From positions 1 to 17,112 of the forward strand of contig JBKBMW010000012.1 of the NCBI GenBank assembly GCA_046295675.1: a stretch of 17,112 nucleotides of DNA, written 5' to 3'. The notes under the pieces were generated by a model. It was not told the origin of the DNA. It made no database searches and was given only the letters and a program-made list of their open reading frames with translations. A program made the translations under genes and the position numbers. This DNA is from JAOAJF01 sp046295675 (GTDB lineage Archaea > Micrarchaeota > Micrarchaeia > Anstonellales > Anstonellaceae). Position 1 is the first letter of the stretch. Each line of letters begins with the position of its first letter. Of the stretch, positions 1 through 7,720 are shown piece after piece.

Positions 1-36
1 TTTAAAGAGGAGAGGATAGGTCCATCAGAAAAAATT

Positions 37-333
37 ATGACAATAACTAAAGATTTACCTACTGAATTAAAAACCATGTGCTATGCTCAATGGGCAAGTT
101 TTTTAGATGAGATAATAAAAGAGAAAGAGACAAGCAAATCTTTAAAAATTCTTTGTGGGCAGGAGTATTCCAAGCTTATTATAAACAACCCAGGAATAGA
201 TGAAAAAATAAAAAGAATAAATGCTATTAAAAAAGCAATAAAAATTGGAGTTGTGGATCCTATTTTAAAGGATATAGTATTTTATGAAATAGCTTTTTTT
301 GTTTATAATAAAAGGAGGGAAAAAAATGGTTAA
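37..333 (+). CDS. small unknown protein, first visible gene of the pilus operon
   Basis: I do not recognise this 98-residue protein. It is mostly charged and helical, with a hydrophobic patch near the C terminus (around VFYEIAFFVY, residues 81-91) too short and charged-flanked to call a membrane segment. It has single Cys residues near positions 15 and 40 and no recognisable motif. The chosen ATG has no convincing Shine-Dalgarno before it, and the frame stays open without a stop back to base 1, so the real start may lie outside the window and the gene may be 5'-partial. Its stop overlaps the start of the secretion ATPase by 8 nt, which implies translational coupling and a role connected to that machine. 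This link is inferred from position only. Confidence 0.6.
   Translation: MTITKDLPTELKTMCYAQWASFLDEIIKEKETSKSLKILCGQEYSKLIINNPGIDEKIKRINAIKKAIKIGVVDPILKDIVFYEIAFFVYNKRREKNG
311..319 (+). promoter_or_regulatory. Shine-Dalgarno site fixing the ATPase start
   Basis: AAAGGAGGG lies inside the 3' end of the upstream gene, with GGAGG 7 nt before ATG 326. It selects ATG 326 over the in-frame TTG at 299. Confidence 0.8.
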
Positions 334-1864
334 CGAACCAAATATAGAAAACATGAAAGAAAAAGAGATGGAAATTGAAACACAAGGAAAAGAAGTAGAG
401 TCATATGTATTTGATAATGATGGAATTCAGAATATAGCAAAGATAGTTTACTATCCAAACGATTTTGTTTTGCATTATAATATAATAGTGAGAGGATTAT
501 CAGAAGGAACAAAACTTGTTTTAAACAATTTGAGAGCAGAATTGATTACAACAGTTAAACTAGATATAACAGATATTATGGACCCAAGAAAAAGAGATGA
601 GGTAAGAAGAAAATTTGAAAGCAGAGCAGAATTTTTATTATCAAAACACTTTCCAAATATTTCTGAAAATGATAAAAGGATACTCATAATATATTTGATT
701 CAAAATTCTTTAGGATTAGGAGATTTAGAAGCTCCTTTACATGACGAAAAATTAGAAGAAATTGTAATAAACTCTTCAAAAGATCCAGTTTGGGTATACC
801 ATAAAAAATATGGATGGTGCAAAACAAACATTTATATCAAAACAGAAGATGCTATTTATGATTATGCCTCATTGATAGGAAGAAGAATTGGAAAACAGAT
901 AAACATATTAAACCCATTAATGGATGCGCATTTATCTAGTGGAGAAAGAGTAAATGCTACTCTTTATCCAATCTCTTCTTTTGGAAACACTTTAACTATT
1001 AGAAAGTTCGCTAAAAATCCATGGACAATACCATACCTTATTGAGCTAAATTGCATTAACTCTAGAGTTGCTGCTTTAATTTGGCTATGCATACAAAACG
1101 AGCTCTCTTTACTGGTTACTGGAGGAACAGGCTCTGGTAAAACCTCGTTTTTAAATGCTATTTCTTGTCTTATCCCTGCAAATCAACGAATAATCTCAAT
1201 CGAAGACACAAGAGAATTAACTCTACCTGACTTTTTGCAATGGGTTCCGTTAACAACCAGAGAGCCCAATTCTGAAGGAAAAGGAGAGGTAACCATGCTG
1301 GATTTATTAGTCAACTCTCTAAGAATGAGACCAGATAGAATAATAGTTGGTGAAATAAGAAAACAACGAGAAGCAGAAATACTCTTTGAGGCTATGCATA
1401 CTGGTCATTCTGTTTATGCAACATTGCACGCAGATAATGCAGAAGAAACAGTTACCAGGCTTACCACACCACCAATTAATATACCGATTCAGATGCTTGA
1501 TTCCCTTGCAGGAGTAGTAGTACAATTTAGACATCGCCGACTTAATATTAGAAGAACTTTAGAATTTGCAGAGATTTCAAAAGGAGGGCAGGTAAATATA
1601 TTGCACAGATGGGATTTGAAAAAGGATAGACTGATAGAGATAAGCAAACCAAATAGACTAGCAAAAACACTTAATTTATATAGTGGACTAACTGAACAAG
1701 AAATTGAGGAAGATATGAATCAAAAAGCATTGATATTAGATTGGATGGTGAAAAAGAGATACAGCAGTGTTAACGAGGTTGGAAAGATAGTCTCACATTA
1801 TTATATAGAACCTGAAGAAGTAATTAATGCTGCAAAGAAAAATGCTAATTGGGTGTTTGAATAA
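326..1864 (+). CDS. GspE/TadA/FlaI-family secretion ATPase (type IV pilus-like assembly)
   Basis: Hexameric AAA-like ATPase of the type II/IV secretion superfamily, which powers pilin assembly from the cytoplasmic face. The 512-residue length is normal for archaeal members. Visible motifs, numbered from ATG 326, are Walker A GGTGSGKT (266-273), an Asp box in IISIEDTREL, Walker B region RPDRIIVGEIR with the catalytic Glu at about 343, and a His box in YATLHADNAEE with His at about 368. The N-terminal ~200 residues form the usual PAS-like domain, containing GERVNATLYP before the RecA-like core. A strong GGAGG site supports ATG 326. The stop TAA is directly followed by the next ATG (TAAATG), so the operon continues. 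Both TadC-type partners lie two and three genes downstream. I do not separate archaellum from pilus or surface-structure use on sequence alone. The missing FlaH-like gene argues against a standard archaellum. Confidence 0.93.
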   Translation: MVNEPNIENMKEKEMEIETQGKEVESYVFDNDGIQNIAKIVYYPNDFVLHYNIIVRGLSEGTKLVLNNLRAELITTVKLDITDIMDPRKRDEVRRKFESRAEFLLSKHFPNISENDKRILIIYLIQNSLGLGDLEAPLHDEKLEEIVINSSKDPVWVYHKKYGWCKTNIYIKTEDAIYDYASLIGRRIGKQINILNPLMDAHLSSGERVNATLYPISSFGNTLTIRKFAKNPWTIPYLIELNCINSRVAALIWLCIQNELSLLVTGGTGSGKTSFLNAISCLIPANQRIISIEDTRELTLPDFLQWVPLTTREPNSEGKGEVTMLDLLVNSLRMRPDRIIVGEIRKQREAEILFEAMHTGHSVYATLHADNAEETVTRLTTPPINIPIQMLDSLAGVVVQFRHRRLNIRRTLEFAEISKGGQVNILHRWDLKKDRLIEISKPNRLAKTLNLYSGLTEQEIEEDMNQKALILDWMVKKRYSSVNEVGKIVSHYYIEPEEVINAAKKNANWVFE

Positions 1865-3652
1865 ATGACTGAAAAGGAAAATAACAAAATTGGAAAGTTT
1901 GATGTGGTTACATTAGATATTGAATTTGAAAAGATTCTTTTTGAAGCAAAAGAAATAGAAAAAGAAGCTTTGCCTCAAAAGGAAGGCTTTTTTGATGAAG
2001 AAGAAGTTGAGTTTAAAATGAAAAGTTTTTCTCCACCGACATACGAAGAATTAATGGAAAAAATAAAAAAACTACAAACTTCTATATTAGAAGAAAGGAG
2101 ATCTGAACAAGAACTGGAAATTAAAAAAGAAAATAAAGATAGAAGTTATGCATCTGACTATTTTTCTATTTTAAAACCAGTTGAAAAAAAAGGAGAAGAA
2201 AAAGGAGAAAAGGATGTTTTAGAATTTTTAGAAAGACAAAGAGAGATAGACAAACAAATTGAGAATTCTGAATCAAAAAGTAATGAGAAAGAGGATATAA
2301 ATATTGCAATTGCAAAAGAAGAAAAAGAGATAAATCAACCTAGAATAAAAAACCTTAAAGATATTTTAGAAAGACAAAAAAGAGAGACAGAGAAAACCCA
2401 ACAAATAGAACAAAAAAGAAATGAGATTACAGAAACAGATGAAAAAAAAGAGTATTTAATGATAAATAATGAATTAAACAAGGATGATAAAGAAAAGGAT
2501 GTTTTTGAAAGTCTTGGTCAAAATATTAAACAAGCTACTAAAAATGTTCCATTAGAATTATTGGCAAAATTAAAAGAAACTAATAAAAGACAAAAACAAA
2601 AAAAAGAATTAAGTTTGGAGAAAAAAATTAAATCAGAAGATTTAGAAGAAAAGATTGAACAAGAACAAGAAATTAAAAAAGAAAAAGAAGAAATGCCATC
2701 TTTGTTTTCTAAAAAACAATCACAAACAAAGGAAGAAAAAAAGAATCTGAAAGTAGATTTTGAATTTTTTGGCCCAAAAATTCTTCCTTCAACTAATAAA
2801 GGAAAAAAAATTGAACCAGAAATGGAGTTAGAACAAGAGGAAAAAGAAGAAATTCCTAAAAAGACTGAAACTAAAACAAGGAAAAAGAAAAAATTAGTAC
2901 TTTTTTTAAAAGTTCCTCCTCAACCATTGCAACAAAAAAAATCCAAAAAAGAAATTTTATCAATTTCTGAGAAAAAAAATAAGAGAATAAAAAAAGAAGA
3001 AGATGAAAAGTTGATAAAAAATGAAGAAATGAGAATAAAAGAACTCCTAAAAGTAGAACCTAAAAAAGAAGATGAAGAAGAAAAACAAATAAATGCAATT
3101 AAAACGCAAAAGCAAATGGAACAGCTGGAAGAAAACCAAGAGTATAAAGAAGACTTAAATTTTTGGAAGGAAAATATGTTAATAAATGAAAATCTTGCAA
3201 AAAAACTTGGAATAAAGGATCCTTTGAATATAGAGAAGAAAACAAAGGAAAAAATAATAGACATAAGAGATGAAGAACAAGAAGAGAAACAGAAAAAAGA
3301 TGATGATGAAAAGGACTATTTAGAAAGTGAAAAAGAAAGCCAAGTAGAAAAAAAGGAAACTTTAAGTAAAATATCGCAAGAAGCAAAGGAACTTCTTGAA
3401 GGAAAAAAAGATGAAGATAAAAATTTGGGAGATTATCCGCCAGAAACATATGTTGCCTATGCAAAAGAAAATATACGTTGGTTATACGAGATATATAAAA
3501 TCGGTGGAATTGGTTTTGATGAATTTAAAAGTAAAGTCAAGGAAAAAATGGTTCAAAGTAATAATAAAAAAGAAGATGAAAAATTAAATAACTTAACATC
3601 CTCACTAAATAAAGGAAATGATCAAAATTCAACAAAGAAATTTAAAAAATAA
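1865..3652 (+). CDS. large Lys/Glu-rich coiled-coil protein of the pilus operon
   Basis: The function is not recognised. This 595-residue protein is overwhelmingly Lys, Glu, Gln and Asp, with no signal peptide and no membrane segment, so it should be cytoplasmic and largely coiled coil or disordered. Three stretches look less low-complexity and may be true binding modules: residues 50-72 (SFSPPTYEELMEKIKKLQ), about 300-345 (VDFEFFGPKILPS, then a short hydrophobic LVLFLKVPP), and about 524-562 (YPPETYVAYAKENIRWLYEI, then IGGIGFDEFKSKVKEKM), the last resembling a small helical domain. A loose internal repeat is visible in DVLEFLERQREIDKQIE, LKDILERQKRETEKTQQIE and DVFESLGQ. The ATG abuts the ATPase stop. 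It sits between the ATPase and the platform proteins, so a scaffold or adaptor linking them is a reasonable inference. The coding strand is almost pure purine, which creates meaningless antisense reading frames. Confidence 0.85.
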   Translation: MTEKENNKIGKFDVVTLDIEFEKILFEAKEIEKEALPQKEGFFDEEEVEFKMKSFSPPTYEELMEKIKKLQTSILEERRSEQELEIKKENKDRSYASDYFSILKPVEKKGEEKGEKDVLEFLERQREIDKQIENSESKSNEKEDINIAIAKEEKEINQPRIKNLKDILERQKRETEKTQQIEQKRNEITETDEKKEYLMINNELNKDDKEKDVFESLGQNIKQATKNVPLELLAKLKETNKRQKQKKELSLEKKIKSEDLEEKIEQEQEIKKEKEEMPSLFSKKQSQTKEEKKNLKVDFEFFGPKILPSTNKGKKIEPEMELEQEEKEEIPKKTETKTRKKKKLVLFLKVPPQPLQQKKSKKEILSISEKKNKRIKKEEDEKLIKNEEMRIKELLKVEPKKEDEEEKQINAIKTQKQMEQLEENQEYKEDLNFWKENMLINENLAKKLGIKDPLNIEKKTKEKIIDIRDEEQEEKQKKDDDEKDYLESEKESQVEKKETLSKISQEAKELLEGKKDEDKNLGDYPPETYVAYAKENIRWLYEIYKIGGIGFDEFKSKVKEKMVQSNNKKEDEKLNNLTSSLNKGNDQNSTKKFKK

Positions 3653-3668
3653 AATTTGGGGTGAAAGA

Positions 3669-4595
3669 ATGATTTCTCAAATCAAAAAACAAAAAACAAC
3701 AACTGAAGAAAAAGCTCCATCTCCGCTCNNNNNNNNNNGAGAAAAGATTGAAACAACAAAAGAAGATTATTTGTTTTCTTATCTTGCTCAGAAGTATCCT
3801 AACTTAAAAAAAGAATTAAAAATAGCAAACATTCAAAAGGAAACTGAGAAATTTATAAAAGAATGTTTTCTCTTAGCTGTGATTTCTTCATTAGTTTTGA
3901 GTATTGGTACATTATATATTTTTAGTGAAATGAAAATGACTATTAGTTTTTTGATTTTTTCCTTTATTATTAGCTTTATTCTTTTCTTTTTTTTAGTTTT
4001 CAATAGCTTAATTTCTCGTCCAAAGCTCTTGATAAGGAAAATGGAACGCGAGATAGATAAAGAACTTGTTTTTTGTGGAAGGCATCTTTTAATTGAATTG
4101 AGAGCAGGTACAACTTTGTTTGATGCTATGATAGGAATTTCTGAAGAATATGGAGAAGTATCCAAGGAATTTAAAAAAATTACTGAAAAAATAACATTGG
4201 GAGTACCAGCAACAATTGCTATTTATGAGGTTGCCCAATTAACCCCTTCTGCTTATCTAAAAAGAGTCTTGCTTCAGATTGGAAATGCTCTTACTTCAGG
4301 TTCAAGTGTGGCAGACTCCTTGGAAGCTGTTTTAGACCAGATTGCACAGGAACAGATAATAAAACTTAAAGAGTATGGACAAAAACTAAATCCACTTTCT
4401 ATGTTTTTTATGGTTTTTGGAATAATTCTTCCATCTATAGGAATAACCTTTGCAATTATTGTTTTTTCTTTATTGGGCTCGCAGATAAACATAAATGGGA
4501 GTGGGTTATTAATTGCTGTCATGGGAATGGTAATTGTAATTCAAATGATATTCCTTTCTATAGCAGATAACTCACGACCAGCATTTTACGTGTGA
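3669..4595 (+). CDS. TadC/FlaJ-type platform membrane protein, copy 1 (contains assembly gap)
   Basis: Inner platform protein (GspF/TadC family) that anchors the ATPase and the growing pilus in the membrane. It has 308 residues from ATG 3669, which is preceded by GGGGTGA at a normal distance. The in-frame ATG 3618 would overlap the upstream gene and lacks such a site. Probable membrane segments are residues 67-86, 92-113, 245-269 and 279-298. The cytoplasmic GspF-like helical domain lies between, at about 130-240, with RAGTTLFDAM and a second half LTSGSSVADSLEAVLDQI. Residues 21-24 are unknown because of 10 N at 3729-3738. The frame is open on both sides, but the true gap length, and so the true protein length, is uncertain. 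The N-terminal region is charged and linker-like. It is paired with a second, divergent copy directly downstream. Confidence 0.9.
   Translation: MISQIKKQKTTTEEKAPSPLXXXXEKIETTKEDYLFSYLAQKYPNLKKELKIANIQKETEKFIKECFLLAVISSLVLSIGTLYIFSEMKMTISFLIFSFIISFILFFFLVFNSLISRPKLLIRKMEREIDKELVFCGRHLLIELRAGTTLFDAMIGISEEYGEVSKEFKKITEKITLGVPATIAIYEVAQLTPSAYLKRVLLQIGNALTSGSSVADSLEAVLDQIAQEQIIKLKEYGQKLNPLSMFFMVFGIILPSIGITFAIIVFSLLGSQININGSGLLIAVMGMVIVIQMIFLSIADNSRPAFYV
3729..3738. other. assembly gap (10 N)
   Basis: Ten undetermined bases lie inside the first platform-protein gene. The nominal size keeps the downstream frame open, but a placeholder gap need not match the real length. Confidence 0.99.
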
Positions 4596-4598
4596 GGA

Positions 4599-5684
4599 AT
4601 GAGAAAAATGTTGAAAGATGAAGCTTATGAATCAATAGGGAGAATATTTGGAAAGCAACTTATAGATAAAATCGAAAGTTTTCTGAAAGAGGGAGGTTTT
4701 GAGATATCAGCGCTAAAGGCAACAGGAGTTGCAATAGTTGTTTCTTTTCTTCTAACAATTGCTTTTTTCTTTTTGCTTTCTACAAATATTCAGATAAAAG
4801 CAATGAACTATCGTTTCCTATTTTTTTTAGTTAAACCTCTTATCTTGCTTGACCAAATATATTATTATATTTTCTCGTTTCTTATGTCCTTTCTTTTAGG
4901 TTTTGGGCTGATATTTGGGATAGGGTATTTTGCAGTTAAATTTTCTGCAGATGAAAGAAAACAAAAAATAGAGGAAGTTTTACCTGATTTTTTAGTTTTA
5001 GCTTCAGCAAATGCTAGAGCTGGAATGACAATAGATCAAGCACTTTGGAATGCAGCAAAACCTGAGTTTGGTTTATTATCAAAAGAGGTTCAAATAGTTG
5101 CAAAAAAAAGTTTTGCAGGAGAGCCATTTGAGGATGCTATCGATTATCTTACCAAAAGAATAAATTCCAAAATTATTAGGAGAACTGTTTCTTTAATAAA
5201 ACAAGGGTTGGCATCTGGAAGTGAGATAGCAGTTATTTTAGAAAAAACTGCCCAAGATGCAAGAAGTATGCAAATAGTAAAAAAAGATATTGCAAGCTCA
5301 TTAATAATATATATGATATTTATAGCTTTTGCTGCTGCTATAGGAACGCCATTTTTATATGGAGTATCCTTAAAAATGGTGTCATTGATGGAAGAGGTCT
5401 TTTCCACACTACCCACATCAAATAATTCTACTAGTGGATTTGCTTCTTCTTTTATTAAACCATCTCCCCCGATATTGAACAGTGGAGAATTTTCAATATT
5501 TGTTTTGTTTATGATTTTGCTAACCTCCCTTAATGGTTCGATCCTTATTGGGATAATAACAAAGGGAAATAAAACAGATGGTTTGAAATATTTTCCATTG
5601 CTTTCTTTAATAGCGCTTGTATTGTATTTCTTAATTCTCTATCTTATGGATACCTTTATAGTTGGAGTAGGTGCAATGCGATAA
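4599..5684 (+). CDS. TadC/FlaJ-type platform membrane protein, copy 2
   Basis: Second GspF/TadC-family platform protein, 361 residues. The shared signature is RAGMTIDQAL (140-149), aligning with RAGTTLFDAM of the first copy, followed by LASGSEIAVILEKTAQD (204-220). Probable membrane segments are 40-60, 92-114, 233-255, 298-321 and 331-350. It therefore has an extra hydrophobic region at the C terminus and a Ser/Thr/Pro-rich loop (about 268-297, with NNSTSG) that should face outward. The start is 3 nt after the previous stop. GAGG at 4594-4597 is too close to ATG 4599 and better spaced for ATG 4608, so the protein may begin three residues later. Two TadC-like proteins behind one ATPase is the TadB/TadC-like arrangement seen in many archaeal pili, and the pair likely forms a heteromeric platform. 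Confidence 0.92.
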   Translation: MRKMLKDEAYESIGRIFGKQLIDKIESFLKEGGFEISALKATGVAIVVSFLLTIAFFFLLSTNIQIKAMNYRFLFFLVKPLILLDQIYYYIFSFLMSFLLGFGLIFGIGYFAVKFSADERKQKIEEVLPDFLVLASANARAGMTIDQALWNAAKPEFGLLSKEVQIVAKKSFAGEPFEDAIDYLTKRINSKIIRRTVSLIKQGLASGSEIAVILEKTAQDARSMQIVKKDIASSLIIYMIFIAFAAAIGTPFLYGVSLKMVSLMEEVFSTLPTSNNSTSGFASSFIKPSPPILNSGEFSIFVLFMILLTSLNGSILIGIITKGNKTDGLKYFPLLSLIALVLYFLILYLMDTFIVGVGAMR

Positions 5685-5685
5685 A

Positions 5686-5694
5686 TTTAAATAT
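5686..5694 (+). promoter_or_regulatory. probable TATA box of the pilin gene
   Basis: TTTAAATAT lies in the 67-nt gap between the second platform gene and the pilin. This is the only sizeable gap in the operon. The spacing would place a transcript start near 5715 with a short leader containing the GGGTGA site at 5742-5747. A separate promoter would let the pilin be made in excess over the assembly machine. Confidence 0.45.
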
Positions 5695-5751
5695 TTATTC
5701 TTGCTTAGAAGAATATCAAAAGAATAAAAAAAATGTTAAAAGGGTGATGAA

Positions 5752-6219
5752 TTGAGGAAGGGACAATCCGCAATGGAGTATTTGATGACATATGGATGGG
5801 CAATATTAATAATTGTCATAATCTTTGCTATATTGTTCATATATATTAAACCATTTTCTATTCCTGAATATTGTATGTCTAAAGACCCAGCATTTAGTTG
5901 TGAAGGCTTGAGAATTGATAGTAGTGGAAGATTGTATGCAAAAATTACCAATACAATGTATAAACCAATTAAAGTAAGTGGGATTGCATGTGTTCCAACT
6001 GGAGAAACACCTGCTCAATACAATCAGATTAATAAAGACATATCATCGCAACAAAATATAAGAGAAATATGGGATGTTAGTAGTACTGTTACTTGTAAGG
6101 ATGCTAAAACTAGAACACCTTACTCTGGAACAATTTACATCCAATATAAAGAAGCAGATGCACCTACAACAGTTCCTAATAAGATAGGAGAAATATCATT
6201 TTCAACTACAGTTGGTTGA
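5752..6219 (+). CDS. type IV pilin-like protein with archaeal class III signal peptide
   Basis: Structural pilin-type subunit, 155 residues. The N terminus MRKGQSAMEYLMTYGW is a class III signal sequence: basic residues, Gly4, then Gln5 beginning the mature hydrophobic helix (about 13-33, WAILIIVIIFAILFIYI). A FlaK/PibD/EppA-type prepilin peptidase should cut between Gly4 and Gln5. The soluble part is beta-rich and carries four Cys (41, 50, 80, 115) that could make two disulfides outside the cell. The start is a TTG at 5752 preceded by GGGTGA five nucleotides upstream; the nearby ATG at 5747 is out of frame. The gene closes the operon and is followed by T-runs. Whether it is the major or a minor pilin cannot be told here. 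Confidence 0.9.
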   Translation: MRKGQSAMEYLMTYGWAILIIVIIFAILFIYIKPFSIPEYCMSKDPAFSCEGLRIDSSGRLYAKITNTMYKPIKVSGIACVPTGETPAQYNQINKDISSQQNIREIWDVSSTVTCKDAKTRTPYSGTIYIQYKEADAPTTVPNKIGEISFSTTVG

Positions 6220-6223
6220 TAAA

Positions 6224-6275
6224 ATTTTTCTTTTTTTATTTTTTTCTTTTTTTTTGTTTTTTATTTTATGTTAAG
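6224..6275 (+). terminator. T-rich archaeal terminator after the pilin
   Basis: Runs of 5 to 9 T separated by single bases begin a few nucleotides after the pilin stop, with no stem-loop. This is the usual form of archaeal intrinsic termination. It also divides the + strand operon from the convergent - strand unit. Confidence 0.7.
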
Positions 6276-6283
6276 TTTAAGGT

Positions 6284-7711
6284 TTATTTTAAATACTTTT
6301 TTTGTAAAGTAGAAAAAAATAGAAGGATGAGATTTATACCTAATAAAATCAAAACAAAAAATGGATTGTAGAAAAAATAAAAAAACCCCTTTTCTAAACT
6401 TGCCAGAGAATCTAATGAAGAAGTGAGATTAAAAAGAGAATGAAAAATAAATGGTAAAATGAGGGCATTTAAGAATAGGATAAAGGAATAGAAATTAGAA
6501 AATTTTTCTTTTAGCCAAAACAAACTAAAGCCAAAAAATCCACTAAAACAACAATGGGCTAAGGATCCAAAAAAACTTTTATAAAAAAACAAGGATGCCC
6601 AGCTAAAACTACCTAAAAGCAATGGAGAGGAAGTAATAGAAAAAGAAAACCAATTTTCTATGAATGCAAAGCCAAGTCCAATGGAAAAACCATAAATTAA
6701 ACCATCAAAAGCCCTAAATGTTTTTTTATCAAACAAGAAGAATAGCCCGAGCCCCTTTAAAAACTCTTCTGTTAATGGGATAAAAAAGGAAACGAATAAA
6801 AAAATTATAAAAGTTTCTGAAGTATTGAGTAAGAAAAAAGCAAAAGAATTAAACAAAAGGGATAAAAAAGCAATTACTGCCCCCCAAAAAAATGAGCCTA
6901 TCAAATATTTAAATGAGATTTTTTGAATAAAAAAAGAATAAAGCCAAATTAAACAAAAAAATAGAATTGGAATAGAAAGTGCGATAAGAAAAGAAAGCAA
7001 AAAAAAAGTTAGCCAGCCTTTTTCTATTCCTTCTGAAATATTGAATAAAAACCAAAAACCCAAAGATAAGCTTAGAATATAAATAAACCAGAAAACTGGG
7101 CTGCTAATAAATAATTCTTTATTAAAATATTTGAGATCAGAAAATAAAAAGTTATAGAGCTTGAAACTATTTTGTTTTTGATAAGAAAAAAAGCTTATCA
7201 GAGCAATAAAAGAAATTAAAACTACTAATATAAACCCCCCAAAGGGAATTAGAAATTTTGCATTGTTGAGAATTTCGAGGTATTTGCTTTTTTCATAGTT
7301 GGACCAGTCTTCTTTTATATCAAAATAAAATCCAAGAGGTACTTCATAGCCTTTTGCTAAAAGAGCATAATTTTTTGTTGAAAACTTTTTGCTTTGGTAT
7401 TCTGCTACATAAGAAAATTTAAAAACTGAAAATTTGTTTTTTGGGGCAGTTCCAAGAAGTTGTTCTATTTCATATTTTTCCCCTTTTTTTGAAAATAAAT
7501 AAATAGTTAGGTCTTTTTCGTAATTGTTAAAAATTCTAATAGTGACAAAAATAGTAGTTGGCGAGGTAGATAGATTTTTTGGAGTTATTTCAATAGTATA
7601 ATTTAAACCATATGCGAAATCTAATTGATCAATGGAAGTATTTTGAACTTCTGAAAAAACAGAAGATGCAAAAAAGAAAAACAAAAATACAAGAAATAAT
7701 TTAAACTGCAA
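6284..7711 (-). CDS. PrsW-family intramembrane protease with extracytoplasmic N-terminal domain
   Basis: Polytopic membrane protein of 475 residues. The second half carries the PrsW/CPBP-type glutamic protease motifs: TEEFLKG with E315, E316 and K319; GFAFIENWF with E352 and N353; AHCCFSG with H386; and FHSLFNL with H424. These lie in or next to hydrophobic segments, as in the site-1 protease PrsW. The N terminus MQFKLFLVFLFFFFASSVFS is a signal peptide, followed by about 130 residues of beta-rich domain outside the membrane (about 22-150, ending at a membrane segment near 152-176) that is not typical of PrsW and could sense or bind substrate. The chosen start is TTG at 7711, preceded by GGTGA with 4 nt spacing. 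The upstream in-frame TTG at 7747 lacks this and would overlap the AAA gene. The gene follows the TPR-AAA ATPase by 4 nt, so the two should be co-expressed. Confidence 0.85.
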   Translation of the reverse strand: MQFKLFLVFLFFFFASSVFSEVQNTSIDQLDFAYGLNYTIEITPKNLSTSPTTIFVTIRIFNNYEKDLTIYLFSKKGEKYEIEQLLGTAPKNKFSVFKFSYVAEYQSKKFSTKNYALLAKGYEVPLGFYFDIKEDWSNYEKSKYLEILNNAKFLIPFGGFILVVLISFIALISFFSYQKQNSFKLYNFLFSDLKYFNKELFISSPVFWFIYILSLSLGFWFLFNISEGIEKGWLTFFLLSFLIALSIPILFFCLIWLYSFFIQKISFKYLIGSFFWGAVIAFLSLLFNSFAFFLLNTSETFIIFLFVSFFIPLTEEFLKGLGLFFLFDKKTFRAFDGLIYGFSIGLGFAFIENWFSFSITSSPLLLGSFSWASLFFYKSFFGSLAHCCFSGFFGFSLFWLKEKFSNFYSFILFLNALILPFIFHSLFNLTSSLDSLASLEKGFFYFFYNPFFVLILLGINLILLFFSTLQKKYLK

Positions 7712-7715
7712 TTTT

Positions 7716-7720
7716 TCACC
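7716..7720 (-). promoter_or_regulatory. GGTGA Shine-Dalgarno overlapping the stop of the AAA gene
   Basis: On the - strand GGTGA includes the TGA stop of the TPR-AAA gene and sits 4 nt before the TTG start of the protease. This is a stop/start arrangement typical of coupled translation, and it decides the protease start. Confidence 0.75.

Noticed and set aside
299..325. Upstream TTG start for the secretion ATPase
   Set aside because: The GGAGG site at 314-318 lies downstream of this TTG and points to ATG 326.
2920..3464. Antisense reading frames of 114 and 121 codons rich in Phe, Ser and Leu
   Set aside because: They mirror the purine-rich Lys/Glu codons of the coiled-coil gene and have no ribosome site or family features.
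3618..3668. Upstream ATG start for the first platform protein
   Set aside because: It would overlap the coiled-coil gene by 35 nt, while ATG 3669 has a well-placed GGGGTGA.
6220..6283. Small RNA or hairpin in the gap after the pilin
   Set aside because: The stretch is only T-runs with no complementary stem; a terminator explains it.
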